Source: Streptomyces sp. SN-593 (GTDB lineage: Bacteria; Actinomycetota; Actinomycetes; Streptomycetales; Streptomycetaceae). From it: DNA of 64,000 nt. Position 1 is the stretch's first letter; each line of letters starts with the position of its first letter. The stretch is taken from the NCBI RefSeq assembly GCF_016756395.1, contig NZ_AP018365.1, forward strand, positions 4,805,001 through 4,869,000, given 5' to 3'. Positions 1 through 8,942 of the stretch are shown one piece after another. The notes beneath the pieces were generated by a model. The model saw nothing but the letters and a program-made list of their open reading frames with translations. It did not search any database and was not told the origin of the DNA. The position numbers and the translations under genes were made by a program.

Positions 1-977
<977 letters not shown>

Positions 978-1083
978 ATGTGTGCTCGCGTCCACTGTGT
1001 GGTTCTGAAACAACCAGCTACCCACATGCCATTGCCTGTTGAGAACCGGGTGTGTGGTGTGTGGGTGTGGAGAGTTTCATAGT

Positions 1084-1202
1084 GTTTCGGTGGTCATAGC
1101 GTTAGGGAAACGCCCGGTCACATTCCGAACCCGGAAGCTAAGCCTTTCAGCGCCGATGGTACTGCAGGGGGGACCCTGTGGGAGAGTAGGACACCGCCGA
1201 AC
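1084..1202 (+). rRNA. 5S ribosomal RNA
   Basis: The 119-nt gene begins GTTTCGGTGGTCATAGCG and ends CACCGCCGAAC; the two ends pair to form helix I. The internal box CCGAACCCGGAAGCTAAGCC and the GGGAGAGTAGG stretch are typical of actinomycete 5S rRNA. It is the last gene of the rrn operon and is followed within 10 bp by a strong terminator. Confidence 0.97.
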
Positions 1203-1210
1203 AATCATTC

Positions 1211-1251
1211 AGCTCGGGTCCCCCGATTCATCGGGGGACCCGAGCTTTTTT
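1211..1251 (+). terminator. Intrinsic terminator of the rrn operon
   Basis: A perfect 16-bp stem (AGCTCGGGTCCCCCGA and its complement) with a TTCA loop is followed by six T residues. It starts 8 bp after the 5S gene and fits rrn termination. Confidence 0.95.
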
Positions 1252-1269
1252 GCGTTGTATGGTCCGTCC

Positions 1270-1794
1270 ATGGAGTACGAGATACGGCCGGTACTGCCGG
1301 CCGAGTGGCGGCGGAGCAGGGACCTGCGGTTGGCGTCGCTCCGGGATCCGGTCGCTCCGCTGGCGTTCGCGAGGACGTACGCGGAGGAGTCGGTCCTGGG
1401 CGACGACCGGTGGCAGCAGCGGGCGTCGGGAGTCGGCTCGCAGCAGTTCGTCGCGGTGGGCAAGGGAGTTGCGGGGGCCGACGGTGGCGCGCCCGTCGAG
1501 GAGCGCTGGGTCGGGATGGCGGTGGTGGTCGAGGAGCGGCCCGGCTACTTCTGCGTCAACGCCGTCTACCTGGTGCCCGAGGCCCGCGGCCTCGGTGTGG
1601 CCGACCGGCTGCTCGCCGTCGCCCTGGACTGGGGGTGGCAGCGGGCCGACCGGCTCCACCTCTGGGTGCACGAGAAGAACCCGCGGGCCGAGGCGTTCTA
1701 CCGGCGGCTCGGCTTCGGGCGGACCGGCAGGACGATGCGCTCGCCCGTCGACGTCTCCTACACCGAGTACGAGTTGGCGCTCGACCGTCCCTGA
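1270..1794 (+). CDS. GNAT-family N-acetyltransferase
   Basis: A 174-residue GNAT protein expected to transfer an acetyl group from acetyl-CoA to an amine on an unknown substrate. The core strand VNAVYLVPEARGLGVADRLL near residues 97-116 carries the acetyl-CoA loop in R/Q-x-x-G-x-G/A style, followed by the usual C-terminal block with ENPRAEAFYRRLGF-like residues. The ATG at 1270 is chosen because it lies just past the rRNA terminator; the frame stays open further upstream but would run into 5S rRNA. No strong ribosome site is visible, so a short or leaderless transcript is possible. The next gene begins 35 bp downstream on the same strand. The substrate cannot be inferred. Confidence 0.85.
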   Translation: MEYEIRPVLPAEWRRSRDLRLASLRDPVAPLAFARTYAEESVLGDDRWQQRASGVGSQQFVAVGKGVAGADGGAPVEERWVGMAVVVEERPGYFCVNAVYLVPEARGLGVADRLLAVALDWGWQRADRLHLWVHEKNPRAEAFYRRLGFGRTGRTMRSPVDVSYTEYELALDRP

Positions 1795-1829
1795 GACCGT
1801 CAGCCGGGAGGACGACCAGGAGACCGCGC

Positions 1830-3527
1830 ATGGGAACAGCCGCGTCGTCCGGGAGTTCAGCCGGGAGTCCGTCAGAGGGTGAGGAGCGTCCGCGGCGGGC
1901 CTCCGGCGCGGAGCAGGACGCGACGGCGGCCCGCGGCAGAGCACGGGCGGGCACGAGCGGGAAGGCGCTGCGGCGCGCGTCGATCCTGACAGTTGCGTCG
2001 GTGGTGGGGATGGTGCACCTGACCGGTGGCGCGCTCGCCGACCCGTCCGGTGCGGACGGCGGGGCCCGCGCGGGATCGTACGGCAGCGACAGCAGTGGGC
2101 GGGCCGGACTGGGCGGGGCCGGGGGCGGTCCGCAGTCCGGGGCGATCGGGATCGGCGGGGCTTTCGGGAACAGCTCCAACGGTGCCCCTGCGTCGGCCGG
2201 GATGAGCGTCGGGGACGGGAAGACCGGCGCCGGGGCGTCGTCGTACGGCAGCGGCACGAACTCGGCCGGGGTCGGCGCGTCCAAGTCCGGCCCGAGCGGC
2301 GGGTTGTCGGTCGGCGACGCCACCGCGACCGGCAGCGGGGCGGGGGCTGACGCCAACGCCTCGACCGGCAGCGGGACCTCCTCCGCCGAGGCGTCCGGCG
2401 GCGCGCGGAGCGCCGGCGCGACGAGCGGGTCCAGCGGGAACGGGACCGCGGCCTCCGCGAGTACGGACGGCGGCGGCTTCTCGGGTGCCAACGCGAGCTC
2501 GGGTGCGGTCGCTTCCTCCGCCTCGGCCTCCGGCGCCAGCGGTACGACCTCGGCCAGTACGGCCGCGGGCCCGCTCGGCAGCGCGGGCAAGGCAGGTGTC
2601 GGGGTGAGCGGCGCGTCCGCGAGCACGTCCGCGGCCGGTACCTCCGCCGCCGGCACCGACGCCGGCGGGAGCCAGGCGCAGGCGTCCGCGACCAGCACGT
2701 CCGGTCCGACCTCCGCGACCTCGACGGGGATCGGCGGCCCGTTCGGCGGGGTGTCGTCGGCAACCGCCTCCGCGCCCGACGGCGGGACCGCGACCGCCCA
2801 GGCGCCCGGTGCCGCGCCTGCTGGCATCTCCGGCCCGCCCGGCACCAGCGTGTCGGCCAGCGCGTACAGCGGCGCGATAGCCGGCACGCCCGGCGCGACG
2901 CTGGGATCGCCCTGGGGCGCGACCACGACGTCGAGTTCGGCCCCGGCGGCCTCGGCGTCAGCTCCGGCCGACGCGGCGCCGCCGTCGGCACCTGCTGATT
3001 CCGCGCCGGCGTCGGCCCCGGCGGCCTCGGCACCCGCCGATTCCGCTCCGGCCTCCGCGCCTGCCGACGCCGCCCCGGCCGCCCCCGCCGCGCCCGCCGG
3101 TGATGCGGCGGCCGCGTCCGCGCCGGGCGACGACGGCACGGCCGCGGCCGCCGCCACGGGCAGTTCGGGCGATGACGGGGCGGCGGACGGGGCCACGGAC
3201 GGAGCTTCCGCCGACGGCGCTTCGTCCGACGGTTCCTCCTCCGACGGCGCTTACGGGGGCGACTCGGGCGCTTCCGCTTCGGCGGGTGGCGGTTCCTCCT
3301 CCGACGGCGGCTACGGCGCCTCCTCGGACGGCGGCTACGGCGGCAGCGACGGCGGTTCTTCCGCGTCCGGCGGCTATGGCGGAGGTTCGGACGGAGGTGA
3401 CGGCAGTGGGGACGGCGGAGGCGACGGAGGCGGCGACGGGGGTGGTTCCGGCGGCTACGGGGGCGGCTCCGGCAGCGGCGGGGAAGGCGGTGGCGGTGAC
3501 GGCGGGGGTTCCGGGGGCGGGGACTAG
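1830..3527 (+). CDS. Secreted low-complexity Ser/Ala/Gly-rich protein
   Basis: A 565-residue protein of unknown function. Residues 1-67 look like a long signal peptide: a basic segment (GKALRRAS), a hydrophobic core (ILTVASVVGMVHLTGG) and an ALA-D cleavage site. The rest has no recognisable fold. The first half is rich in Ser, Ala, Gly and Thr; the middle holds Pro-Ala repeats such as SAPADSAPASAPA; the last 110 residues are made of SSDGGYG and DGGGDGGG repeats. There is no LPXTG, membrane anchor or wall-binding domain, so it is probably released or held by association. The ATG at 1830 follows GGGAGGACG. Long open frames also exist on the opposite strand because of biased composition; the signal peptide supports this strand. 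Confidence 0.75.
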   Translation: MGTAASSGSSAGSPSEGEERPRRASGAEQDATAARGRARAGTSGKALRRASILTVASVVGMVHLTGGALADPSGADGGARAGSYGSDSSGRAGLGGAGGGPQSGAIGIGGAFGNSSNGAPASAGMSVGDGKTGAGASSYGSGTNSAGVGASKSGPSGGLSVGDATATGSGAGADANASTGSGTSSAEASGGARSAGATSGSSGNGTAASASTDGGGFSGANASSGAVASSASASGASGTTSASTAAGPLGSAGKAGVGVSGASASTSAAGTSAAGTDAGGSQAQASATSTSGPTSATSTGIGGPFGGVSSATASAPDGGTATAQAPGAAPAGISGPPGTSVSASAYSGAIAGTPGATLGSPWGATTTSSSAPAASASAPADAAPPSAPADSAPASAPAASAPADSAPASAPADAAPAAPAAPAGDAAAASAPGDDGTAAAAATGSSGDDGAADGATDGASADGASSDGSSSDGAYGGDSGASASAGGGSSSDGGYGASSDGGYGGSDGGSSASGGYGGGSDGGDGSGDGGGDGGGDGGGSGGYGGGSGSGGEGGGGDGGGSGGGD

Positions 3528-3648
3528 GACGCGTCCCGCGTGCGGCCGCTCCCGGGCGGCTGCGCGCGGAGGCTGGACCCCGATGGCCGGCCGCAGCACC
3601 GCCGTGGCCGGTCGTCCGGGTCTCCTGCCCGGCGTACCCCCTTCCCGG

Positions 3649-5253
3649 TCAGCCCGCGTCAGCCGTCCTGCCGGCCAGGTCCATCCGGCCGGGAGCCGGG
3701 GCGGTGAACCAGCGGTCGAGGGACGCGCGCAGGGCGGCGAGGTCGTCGGCGCTCGGAGCGGGGGAGGAGCAGGCCCAGGCCGTGTAGCCGTCGGGGCGGA
3801 CGAGGAGCCCGGTGACGTCGCCGGACGGCACGGCTTCCTCCGCGGTGACGAGGTCGACGCCGGCCGGTGCGTCCCCCAGAGCGGCCGCCAGTACGTGGTC
3901 CGCCGTCAGATCGATCAGCAACGGCCGCCCGGTACGCGCGAGGTCGGCGAGCCGCGTGGGGCCCGTGGCGGTGAGCAGCGTCAGCTCCGGCGCGAAGTAC
4001 CCGACCGCGGGGTGCGGGTCGGACAGCCCCATGGCGTAGCGGACGTCGGTGCCGGCGGTGAGGTCGGCGAGGTGCTGGACGACCTGCTTGCGGGTGAGCA
4101 GTTCGGTGAAGAGCTCCCGCAGCGCGGTGGTGTCGCTGCCGGGCGCGGTGAGGGCGGACTGCGCCTCGGCGTTCAGCACCATGCGGCGGGCGGCCTGGCG
4201 GCGCTCGGCGTCGTAGCTGTCGAGCAGGCCGGCGGGGGCGGCGCCGCGCAGCGCGGCGGCGAGCTTCCAGCCGAGGTTGGCCGCGTCCTGGAGGCCGAGG
4301 TTGAGCCCGGGGCCGCCGCCGGAGGTGTAGACGTGGGCCGCGTCGCCGACGAGGAAGACGCGGCGGTCGCGGAACCGGTCGGCGACGCGGGTGTTGCCGC
4401 CGTCCACCCGGCGCAGCACGTGCGGGCCGGGGCCGTCCGGCGGGGCGAGCGGCAGGTCGGCGCCGAGGACGCGGCGGACGCTCGTCTCCATCTCGGCCAG
4501 GGTCATCGGTCCGTCCGCGGCGGGCTGGTCCCACTCCGTGGTGCTGACCAGGGGCGGCTGGCCGGGGAAGGGCGCGTAGGAGAAGCCGCCGTGCTCGGTG
4601 CGGTGCGGCAGGAAGGGCCGGATCGGGGGGTGCCCGGGGACGGTGAGAGAGCCGTCGGCCGGGTCGACCCGCCCGGCCGGGAGGGTGACGTGGGCGGTCC
4701 GGTTGGTGCGGTGGTCGTAGCTGACGCCGGGGAAGCCGATCCCGGAGAGCTTGCGGACGACGCTGTGCGCGCCGTCGGCGCCGACCACGTACCGGGCGCG
4801 GAGCCGCCGGTCGCCGCCGGGCCCGGTGACGTCGAGGGTGACCGCCTCCCCGTCCTGGGCGACGGAGGTGACCCGGTGGTCGCGCCGCAGGTCGACGCCG
4901 AGTGCGTGGGCGCGCTCCTCCAGTACCTGGACGACGCGCTGCTGCGGGACGGCCAAGCCGTATACCGGGCTGGCGTCCAGCAGTCCGAGGTCGAGGGCCA
5001 TCGCGGCGAACATGAAGTACGCGGAGTTCGGCCGCGGAGGTTCCGGGCTGCCGCTGAGCGGTTCGTGCAGGCCGCGGTGGTCGGCCAGGCGCACCACCTG
5101 GCCGAGCAGGCCGTTGGCCTTCGGTTCCGTGCCGGGGCGCGGCAGTCGTTCCAGCACGGTCGGGCGGATGCCGGACAGGGCCAGCTCACAGGCGAGCATC
5201 AGACCGTTCGGTCCGCCCCCCACGATGATCACATCGGCGGTCACGGTCGTCAT
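3649..5253 (-). CDS. FAD-dependent aromatic hydroxylase (PHBH/RdmE-like)
   Basis: A 534-residue flavoprotein monooxygenase of the class that hydroxylates phenols and aromatic polyketides with NAD(P)H and O2. Residues 7-14 contain the dinucleotide-binding motif VGGGPNG. The DG motif (GADGAHSVVRK) and the second FAD motif (VFLVGDAAHVYTSGG) follow in order. The C-terminal 150 residues match the thioredoxin-like domain of RdmE/PgaE-type enzymes. The ATG is preceded by GAGGAGAC. It lies 59 bp downstream of a TetR gene on the same strand, so the two are probably cotranscribed and the regulator may respond to an aromatic inducer. No polyketide genes lie nearby, which favours detoxification or catabolism over biosynthesis. 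Confidence 0.88.
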   Translation of the reverse strand: MTTVTADVIIVGGGPNGLMLACELALSGIRPTVLERLPRPGTEPKANGLLGQVVRLADHRGLHEPLSGSPEPPRPNSAYFMFAAMALDLGLLDASPVYGLAVPQQRVVQVLEERAHALGVDLRRDHRVTSVAQDGEAVTLDVTGPGGDRRLRARYVVGADGAHSVVRKLSGIGFPGVSYDHRTNRTAHVTLPAGRVDPADGSLTVPGHPPIRPFLPHRTEHGGFSYAPFPGQPPLVSTTEWDQPAADGPMTLAEMETSVRRVLGADLPLAPPDGPGPHVLRRVDGGNTRVADRFRDRRVFLVGDAAHVYTSGGGPGLNLGLQDAANLGWKLAAALRGAAPAGLLDSYDAERRQAARRMVLNAEAQSALTAPGSDTTALRELFTELLTRKQVVQHLADLTAGTDVRYAMGLSDPHPAVGYFAPELTLLTATGPTRLADLARTGRPLLIDLTADHVLAAALGDAPAGVDLVTAEEAVPSGDVTGLLVRPDGYTAWACSSPAPSADDLAALRASLDRWFTAPAPGRMDLAGRTADAG

Positions 5254-5312
5254 GTCTCCTCGGGGTGGGCGGACGCGGGGGCGGCGCCGGGCGCGCCGCT
5301 CCCGCCGCTCCG

Positions 5313-5927
5313 CTACGGGACCGGCAGGCCGGCGGCCAACCGGTCGAAGACCTCGGTCAGGACCGCGCCGAGCGGTACGGGTTCGGGCGCGCGCAGGCCG
5401 TGTTCGACGGCCGTCGCGCTGCCGGCGGCCACCACGGCCGCGACCAGCTTCGGGTACACGTCGCGCTCGGGGTCCGTCCCGGTGCGTCGCGCGACGGCTG
5501 CCACCAGCTCCTGCTGGGCCGCCGCGTTGGCCTTCACGATCTCGCCGGCGAGCGCGGGTTCGGCGAGCATCAGCCGCACCCCCTCGCGCCAGCGCTCCTC
5601 CTGCGGCGCCGCGCCCTCCGGCGGGGCGAACTGGCTCAGCACGGCGTGGAGCAGCGCGTCCCACAGGGGTTCGCCGGCCGGGCGGGCCAGCAGCTCGTCC
5701 GCGACGCGGTGCATGCGCTCCACGTGGCTGGCCGCGATCGCCTCCGCCTTGCCGGAGAAGTAGTTGCGGAACGTGCGGACGGAGACGTTCGCCTCCGCGG
5801 CGATCCGGTCCACCGTCACGTTCGGCCAGCCGTGCAGGACGCACAGGCGGATCGCCGCCTGGCTCAGCGCGACGCGGGTCTCCCGCTTCTTGCGTTCACG
5901 CAGGCCGGGTTCCTCTGCGGGTGCCAT
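5313..5927 (-). CDS. TetR-family transcriptional regulator
   Basis: A 204-residue regulator. The N-terminal helix-turn-helix spans about residues 18-62 (AAIRLC, VTVDRIAAEANVSVRTFRNYF), followed by an all-helical ligand-binding domain without recognisable ligand residues. It is the first gene of a likely two-gene unit with the aromatic hydroxylase downstream. The start codon lies only 6 nt after a -10 hexamer, and a palindrome overlies the promoter, so the gene is predicted to give a leaderless mRNA and to repress itself and the hydroxylase. Confidence 0.92.
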   Translation of the reverse strand: MAPAEEPGLRERKKRETRVALSQAAIRLCVLHGWPNVTVDRIAAEANVSVRTFRNYFSGKAEAIAASHVERMHRVADELLARPAGEPLWDALLHAVLSQFAPPEGAAPQEERWREGVRLMLAEPALAGEIVKANAAAQQELVAAVARRTGTDPERDVYPKLVAAVVAAGSATAVEHGLRAPEPVPLGAVLTEVFDRLAAGLPVP

Positions 5928-5933
5928 GCGCCG

Positions 5934-5967
5934 ACCCTAGGGCAATCGTGCCGCAACGGCAAGATTG
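5934..5967 (-). promoter_or_regulatory. Promoter and overlapping TetR operator
   Basis: Reading leftward, TTGCCG (5957-5962) and TAGGGT (5934-5939) are separated by exactly 17 bp. The ATG of the TetR gene begins 6 nt after the -10. A near-perfect palindrome CAATCGTGCCG-CAA-CGGCAAGATTG (10 of 11 paired) covers 5943-5967, overlying the -35 and spacer. This is the geometry of an autorepressor. Confidence 0.75.
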
Positions 5968-6110
5968 CAGAATCGGCAGTTTTGCGGGAGGGGGTTGGAG
6001 GCAGGGGGCGGCGGCAGGGCTCCGGCCGATGCGCGCCGCCCGGGGCGCGTCACGCTGTCCGCGCGAGGTCCGCCGGGCGGAGGTCAACGGGCTCGGTACG
6101 GGCTGCGGCG

Positions 6111-7112
6111 TCACGCTATCCGCGCGAGGTCCGCCGCCTGCACCCTGCCGCGCAGCGGCTGCCCGGTGATCCACCGCTCGACCTCGTCGACCGCGTAGCC
6201 GCCGAGCCGTTGGACCTCGCTGCCCTGGCATCCCGCGATGTGCGGGGTGACCAGGACGTTCCGCAGGAGCAGCAGCGGGTGCCCGGCGGGGAGCGGCTCG
6301 GGTTCGGTGACATCGAGGTAGGCGTCGATCCGCCCGGTCCCGCACTCGCGGGCGAGGGCGTCGGTGTCCACGAGCCGGCCCCGCGCGCTGTTGATGACGG
6401 CCGCGCCGTCCCGCAGCAGGGCGAGCCGGTCCGCGTCGAGCAGGTGCCGCGTCTCGGGCAGGTCGGGGGCGTGCACGGTGACGATGTCGCTGCGCCGGCA
6501 CAGGTCGTCGAGGCCGACGAGGGTGGCCCCGAGGGCGTCCGCCTCCGCCGCGCCGACGTAGGGGTCGGCCAGCAGCACTTGGAAGCCCGCCGCGGCGCCG
6601 ACGAGGCGGCCGATGACGCCCCGTCCGATCCGGGAGGCGCCGATCACGCCGACGGTCGCGCCGTCGGCCCCCTGCCGCAGGTGGAAGACGGGCTCGCGCC
6701 CGGTGACGTACGCCGCGGCGGTGCCGAGCGCGCGGTGGGAGGCGAGCCAGATCGTGGCCATGGTGTACTCGACGACCGGCGCCGCGTTGGCGTCGGCGGC
6801 CGAGGAGACGGCGATGCCGCGCGCCCATACCGCCGGGGTGGCGTGGTGGCGCACGCTGCCGGCCGCGTGGACGGCGGCGGCCAGCCGGGGCATGCGGTCA
6901 AGGGCCTCGGCGTCGAGCACCGGGCAGCCCCACCCGGTCAGCAGCAGCCGGGCGTCGGCGAGCGCGCGGGCGGCGCCCGGGTCGGCGAGGTCGGTGACCA
7001 GGTCCGGGTGGACGTCGGCGAGCGCGTCGAGCCGGGCGCGCAGCGGGGCGGGCAGGACCAGGTCCAGGATGTCGGGCCGCATCGCCAGTACCAGCTTCGG
7101 CCGCTCCGCCAT
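6111..7112 (-). CDS. D-2-hydroxyacid dehydrogenase family protein
   Basis: A 333-residue NAD-dependent dehydrogenase of the D-2-hydroxyacid family (phosphoglycerate, glyoxylate and formate dehydrogenase relatives), expected to interconvert a 2-keto acid and a D-2-hydroxy acid. The Rossmann motif appears as GVIGASRIGRGVIG, with Ser where many members have Gly. The catalytic Arg (INSARGRLVDTDAL), Glu (DVTEPEPLP) and His (VTPHIAGCQGSE) are all present. The ATG is preceded by GAGGAGCAGAC. A LacI-type regulator is divergent across a 615-bp gap containing two LacI-like palindromes, which suggests sugar-acid metabolism under that regulator; this is inference. Confidence 0.88.
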   Translation of the reverse strand: MAERPKLVLAMRPDILDLVLPAPLRARLDALADVHPDLVTDLADPGAARALADARLLLTGWGCPVLDAEALDRMPRLAAAVHAAGSVRHHATPAVWARGIAVSSAADANAAPVVEYTMATIWLASHRALGTAAAYVTGREPVFHLRQGADGATVGVIGASRIGRGVIGRLVGAAAGFQVLLADPYVGAAEADALGATLVGLDDLCRRSDIVTVHAPDLPETRHLLDADRLALLRDGAAVINSARGRLVDTDALARECGTGRIDAYLDVTEPEPLPAGHPLLLLRNVLVTPHIAGCQGSEVQRLGGYAVDEVERWITGQPLRGRVQAADLARIA

Positions 7113-7135
7113 GTCTGCTCCTCGCGTGTGGTGGT

Positions 7136-7170
7136 CCTGCCGCCTGCCGCCTGCCGCCTGCCGCCTGCCG
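7136..7170. repeat. Five perfect copies of heptamer CCTGCCG
   Basis: Five perfect tandem copies of CCTGCCG occupy 7136-7170, and a sixth copy sits at 7177 after a 6-bp break. The array lies 24 bp upstream of the dehydrogenase start, in its untranslated leader or promoter region, where slippage could alter spacing. Confidence 0.9.
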
Positions 7171-7416
7171 TACGGGCCTGCCGTGCGCCGCCGGACCGTA
7201 CCCGTGCCGCCGGGTGCCCGCCGTCCGCTGTCCCTGTCGTACCCGCGGCCCCTGGACATTCCACCCGTCCGGCACGCACCACGCGTCCATCGGGACACGG
7301 ACGTCCCCGGGGTACGGGCGTGCCCGCGAGCGTGTCGCGTGCGGGCGGCGCCGCGGGAGCCGCCGTTCTCGCCCCATCCCGGCGTGGCCGGTCGGAGCGA
7401 GCGCTCCGATCGTCGT

Positions 7417-7428
7417 GTAAGCGGTTAC
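7417..7428. promoter_or_regulatory. Candidate LacI-family operator 1
   Basis: GTAAGCGGTTAC is a 12-bp palindrome with one mismatched pair next to the central CG. It resembles LacI/GalR-family operators (TnnAnCGnTTnCA-like core). It lies in the 615-bp intergenic region (7113-7727) between the dehydrogenase and the divergent LacI gene. Apart from this, a second similar site and the heptamer array, I see nothing else recognisable in that gap. Confidence 0.5.
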
Positions 7429-7596
7429 TGCATCGCACCCCGCAGCCTAGGTCCCCGCCCAGGGGCCGTCAACGGGCCCTCCGCACCGCCCATCCGCCCT
7501 CACGTCCGATTTGCCCTTGTGGGAACCGCCCTTGGGACCGGTGGCCGGCATGGCGCATCCCTCCGAGTGGTCGGGCCGGCTGGTTGCCCTGGCGTA

Positions 7597-7608
7597 GTAA
7601 CCGGTTCA
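7597..7608. promoter_or_regulatory. Candidate LacI-family operator 2
   Basis: GTAACCGGTTCA has a perfect AACCGGTT centre and shares its outer bases with the site at 7417. It lies 120 bp before the LacI start, where it could serve autoregulation. No convincing -35/-10 pair was found beside it. Confidence 0.5.
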
Positions 7609-7727
7609 GAAGGAGAGCCGCCGCTCGCCGGGGTGCCGGGCCCGCCGCCGGGCGGCTGCCGGGCGGCAGGGCACCAGTACGCTGGGCCGCGGGACGGTGG
7701 TGTGCGGCGGCTGCGACGGGACTGCGG

Positions 7728-8909
7728 ATGGCGGAGATGGCGGAGCGTTCATCAGGGCCGAGTGCGGGTGCGAGTGCGGGTGCGGGACCGGGTGCGGCGT
7801 CCGGCGGGCGGCAGGGCGCGGCGGGCCGCGGCAGCGGCAGGAGCACGATCCGGGACGTCGCCGACCGCGCGGGCGTGTCCGTCGCCACCGTCTCCCGGGT
7901 GCTGGCCGGGAACTACCCCACGTCGGCCGCGGCCCGCGCGAAGGTGCTGCGGGCGGTGAAGGACCTCGACTACGTCATCGACGGCCGGGCCCGGGCCCTG
8001 GCCGGCACCGGCCCGAAGACCATCGCGGTGATCGTCTCCTCGGTGGACAGCGCGTTCTACACCGGCATCGCGCAGGGGGTGGAGCAGGAGGCCGCCGCCC
8101 GGGGCCGGCTGTGCCTGGTGTGCAGCCACGGCGGCGACGAGGCGCGCGAGCTGGCGCTGGTGCAGATGATGCGCGAGCAGCGCGCGGAGTTCGTGGTGCT
8201 GGTCGGCGGTGTGGTCGAGGACGAGGGCTACCGGGCCCGGCTGGCGCGGTACGCACAGGGTCTGGCCGCGGCCGGCTCCCGGCTGGTGCTGTGCGGGCGG
8301 TCGGCCCCGGGCCCCGACATGCCGGTGCTGGTCGTCGAGTACGACAACGAGGCCGGCGCGTACGCGGTGGTGAGCCACCTGCTGGCGGCCGGGCACCGCG
8401 ACATCCTCTTCCTGGGCGCGCTGCCGGGCCACTCCACCATCGAGCAGCGGGTCGGCGGCTACCGCAGGGCACTCGCCGACCACGGCGCCGGCCGGGCCGC
8501 GGAACGGATCGCCCGGGTGCGCCTGGGACGGGCCGACGGCCACGCGGTGATGCGGCAGATCCTCGCCGACTGCGACGGGCGCCCGGAGTTCACCGCCGTC
8601 TTCGCCGGTGACGACCACGTCGCGGCGGGTGCGATGGCGGCCCTGCGCGAGTTCGGCCTGCACACCCCGCGGGACGTCTCCGTGGTCGGCTACAACAACG
8701 ACGGCCTCGCCCAGGACCTCAACCCGCCGCTGACCACGGTCAACATCCCGTCGTACGAACTGGGCCGGGAGTCGGTGCGGTTGGCGCTCGCCGAGAAGGC
8801 GGTCCGCGGCGCGGGCGGCGGGCCGTACGCGCCCGCGCAGAGCCGCCACCTGCTCGGCACGCACCTGGTGCTGCGCGAGTCGGTGGGCCCGCCCCGGCCG
8901 CGGGGCTGA
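7728..8909 (+). CDS. LacI-family transcriptional regulator
   Basis: A 393-residue regulator. After a Gly/Ala/Ser-rich N-terminal tail of about 38 residues, the LacI helix-turn-helix is clear (STIRDVADRAGVSVATVSRVL), followed by the hinge and a periplasmic-binding-protein-like effector domain. Family landmarks include the YDNEAGAYAVVSHLL strand and VSVVGYNNDGLAQDLNPPLTTV. Effectors of this family are usually sugars. The ATG at 7728 is chosen, and 7737 is an equally possible start three codons on; the long same-frame extension upstream is chance. It converges on the secretion-like operon, whose last gene ends 33 bp away. Confidence 0.9.
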   Translation: MAEMAERSSGPSAGASAGAGPGAASGGRQGAAGRGSGRSTIRDVADRAGVSVATVSRVLAGNYPTSAAARAKVLRAVKDLDYVIDGRARALAGTGPKTIAVIVSSVDSAFYTGIAQGVEQEAAARGRLCLVCSHGGDEARELALVQMMREQRAEFVVLVGGVVEDEGYRARLARYAQGLAAAGSRLVLCGRSAPGPDMPVLVVEYDNEAGAYAVVSHLLAAGHRDILFLGALPGHSTIEQRVGGYRRALADHGAGRAAERIARVRLGRADGHAVMRQILADCDGRPEFTAVFAGDDHVAAGAMAALREFGLHTPRDVSVVGYNNDGLAQDLNPPLTTVNIPSYELGRESVRLALAEKAVRGAGGGPYAPAQSRHLLGTHLVLRESVGPPRPRG

Positions 8910-8942
8910 GGCGGCGTCGGACCGGGACGCGCGGGTGCGGAC

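Noticed and set aside
1228..3196. Long open frames of 546 and 601 residues opposite the secreted low-complexity gene
   Set aside because: They are Arg/Pro- or Pro/Ala-rich, lack a signal or domain, and mirror the repeats of the forward gene, whose signal peptide supports the forward strand.
5265..8909. A 1214-codon forward frame ending in the LacI gene
   Set aside because: Its first two thirds are antisense to the TetR and dehydrogenase genes, with low-complexity translation; the LacI protein begins at 7728.
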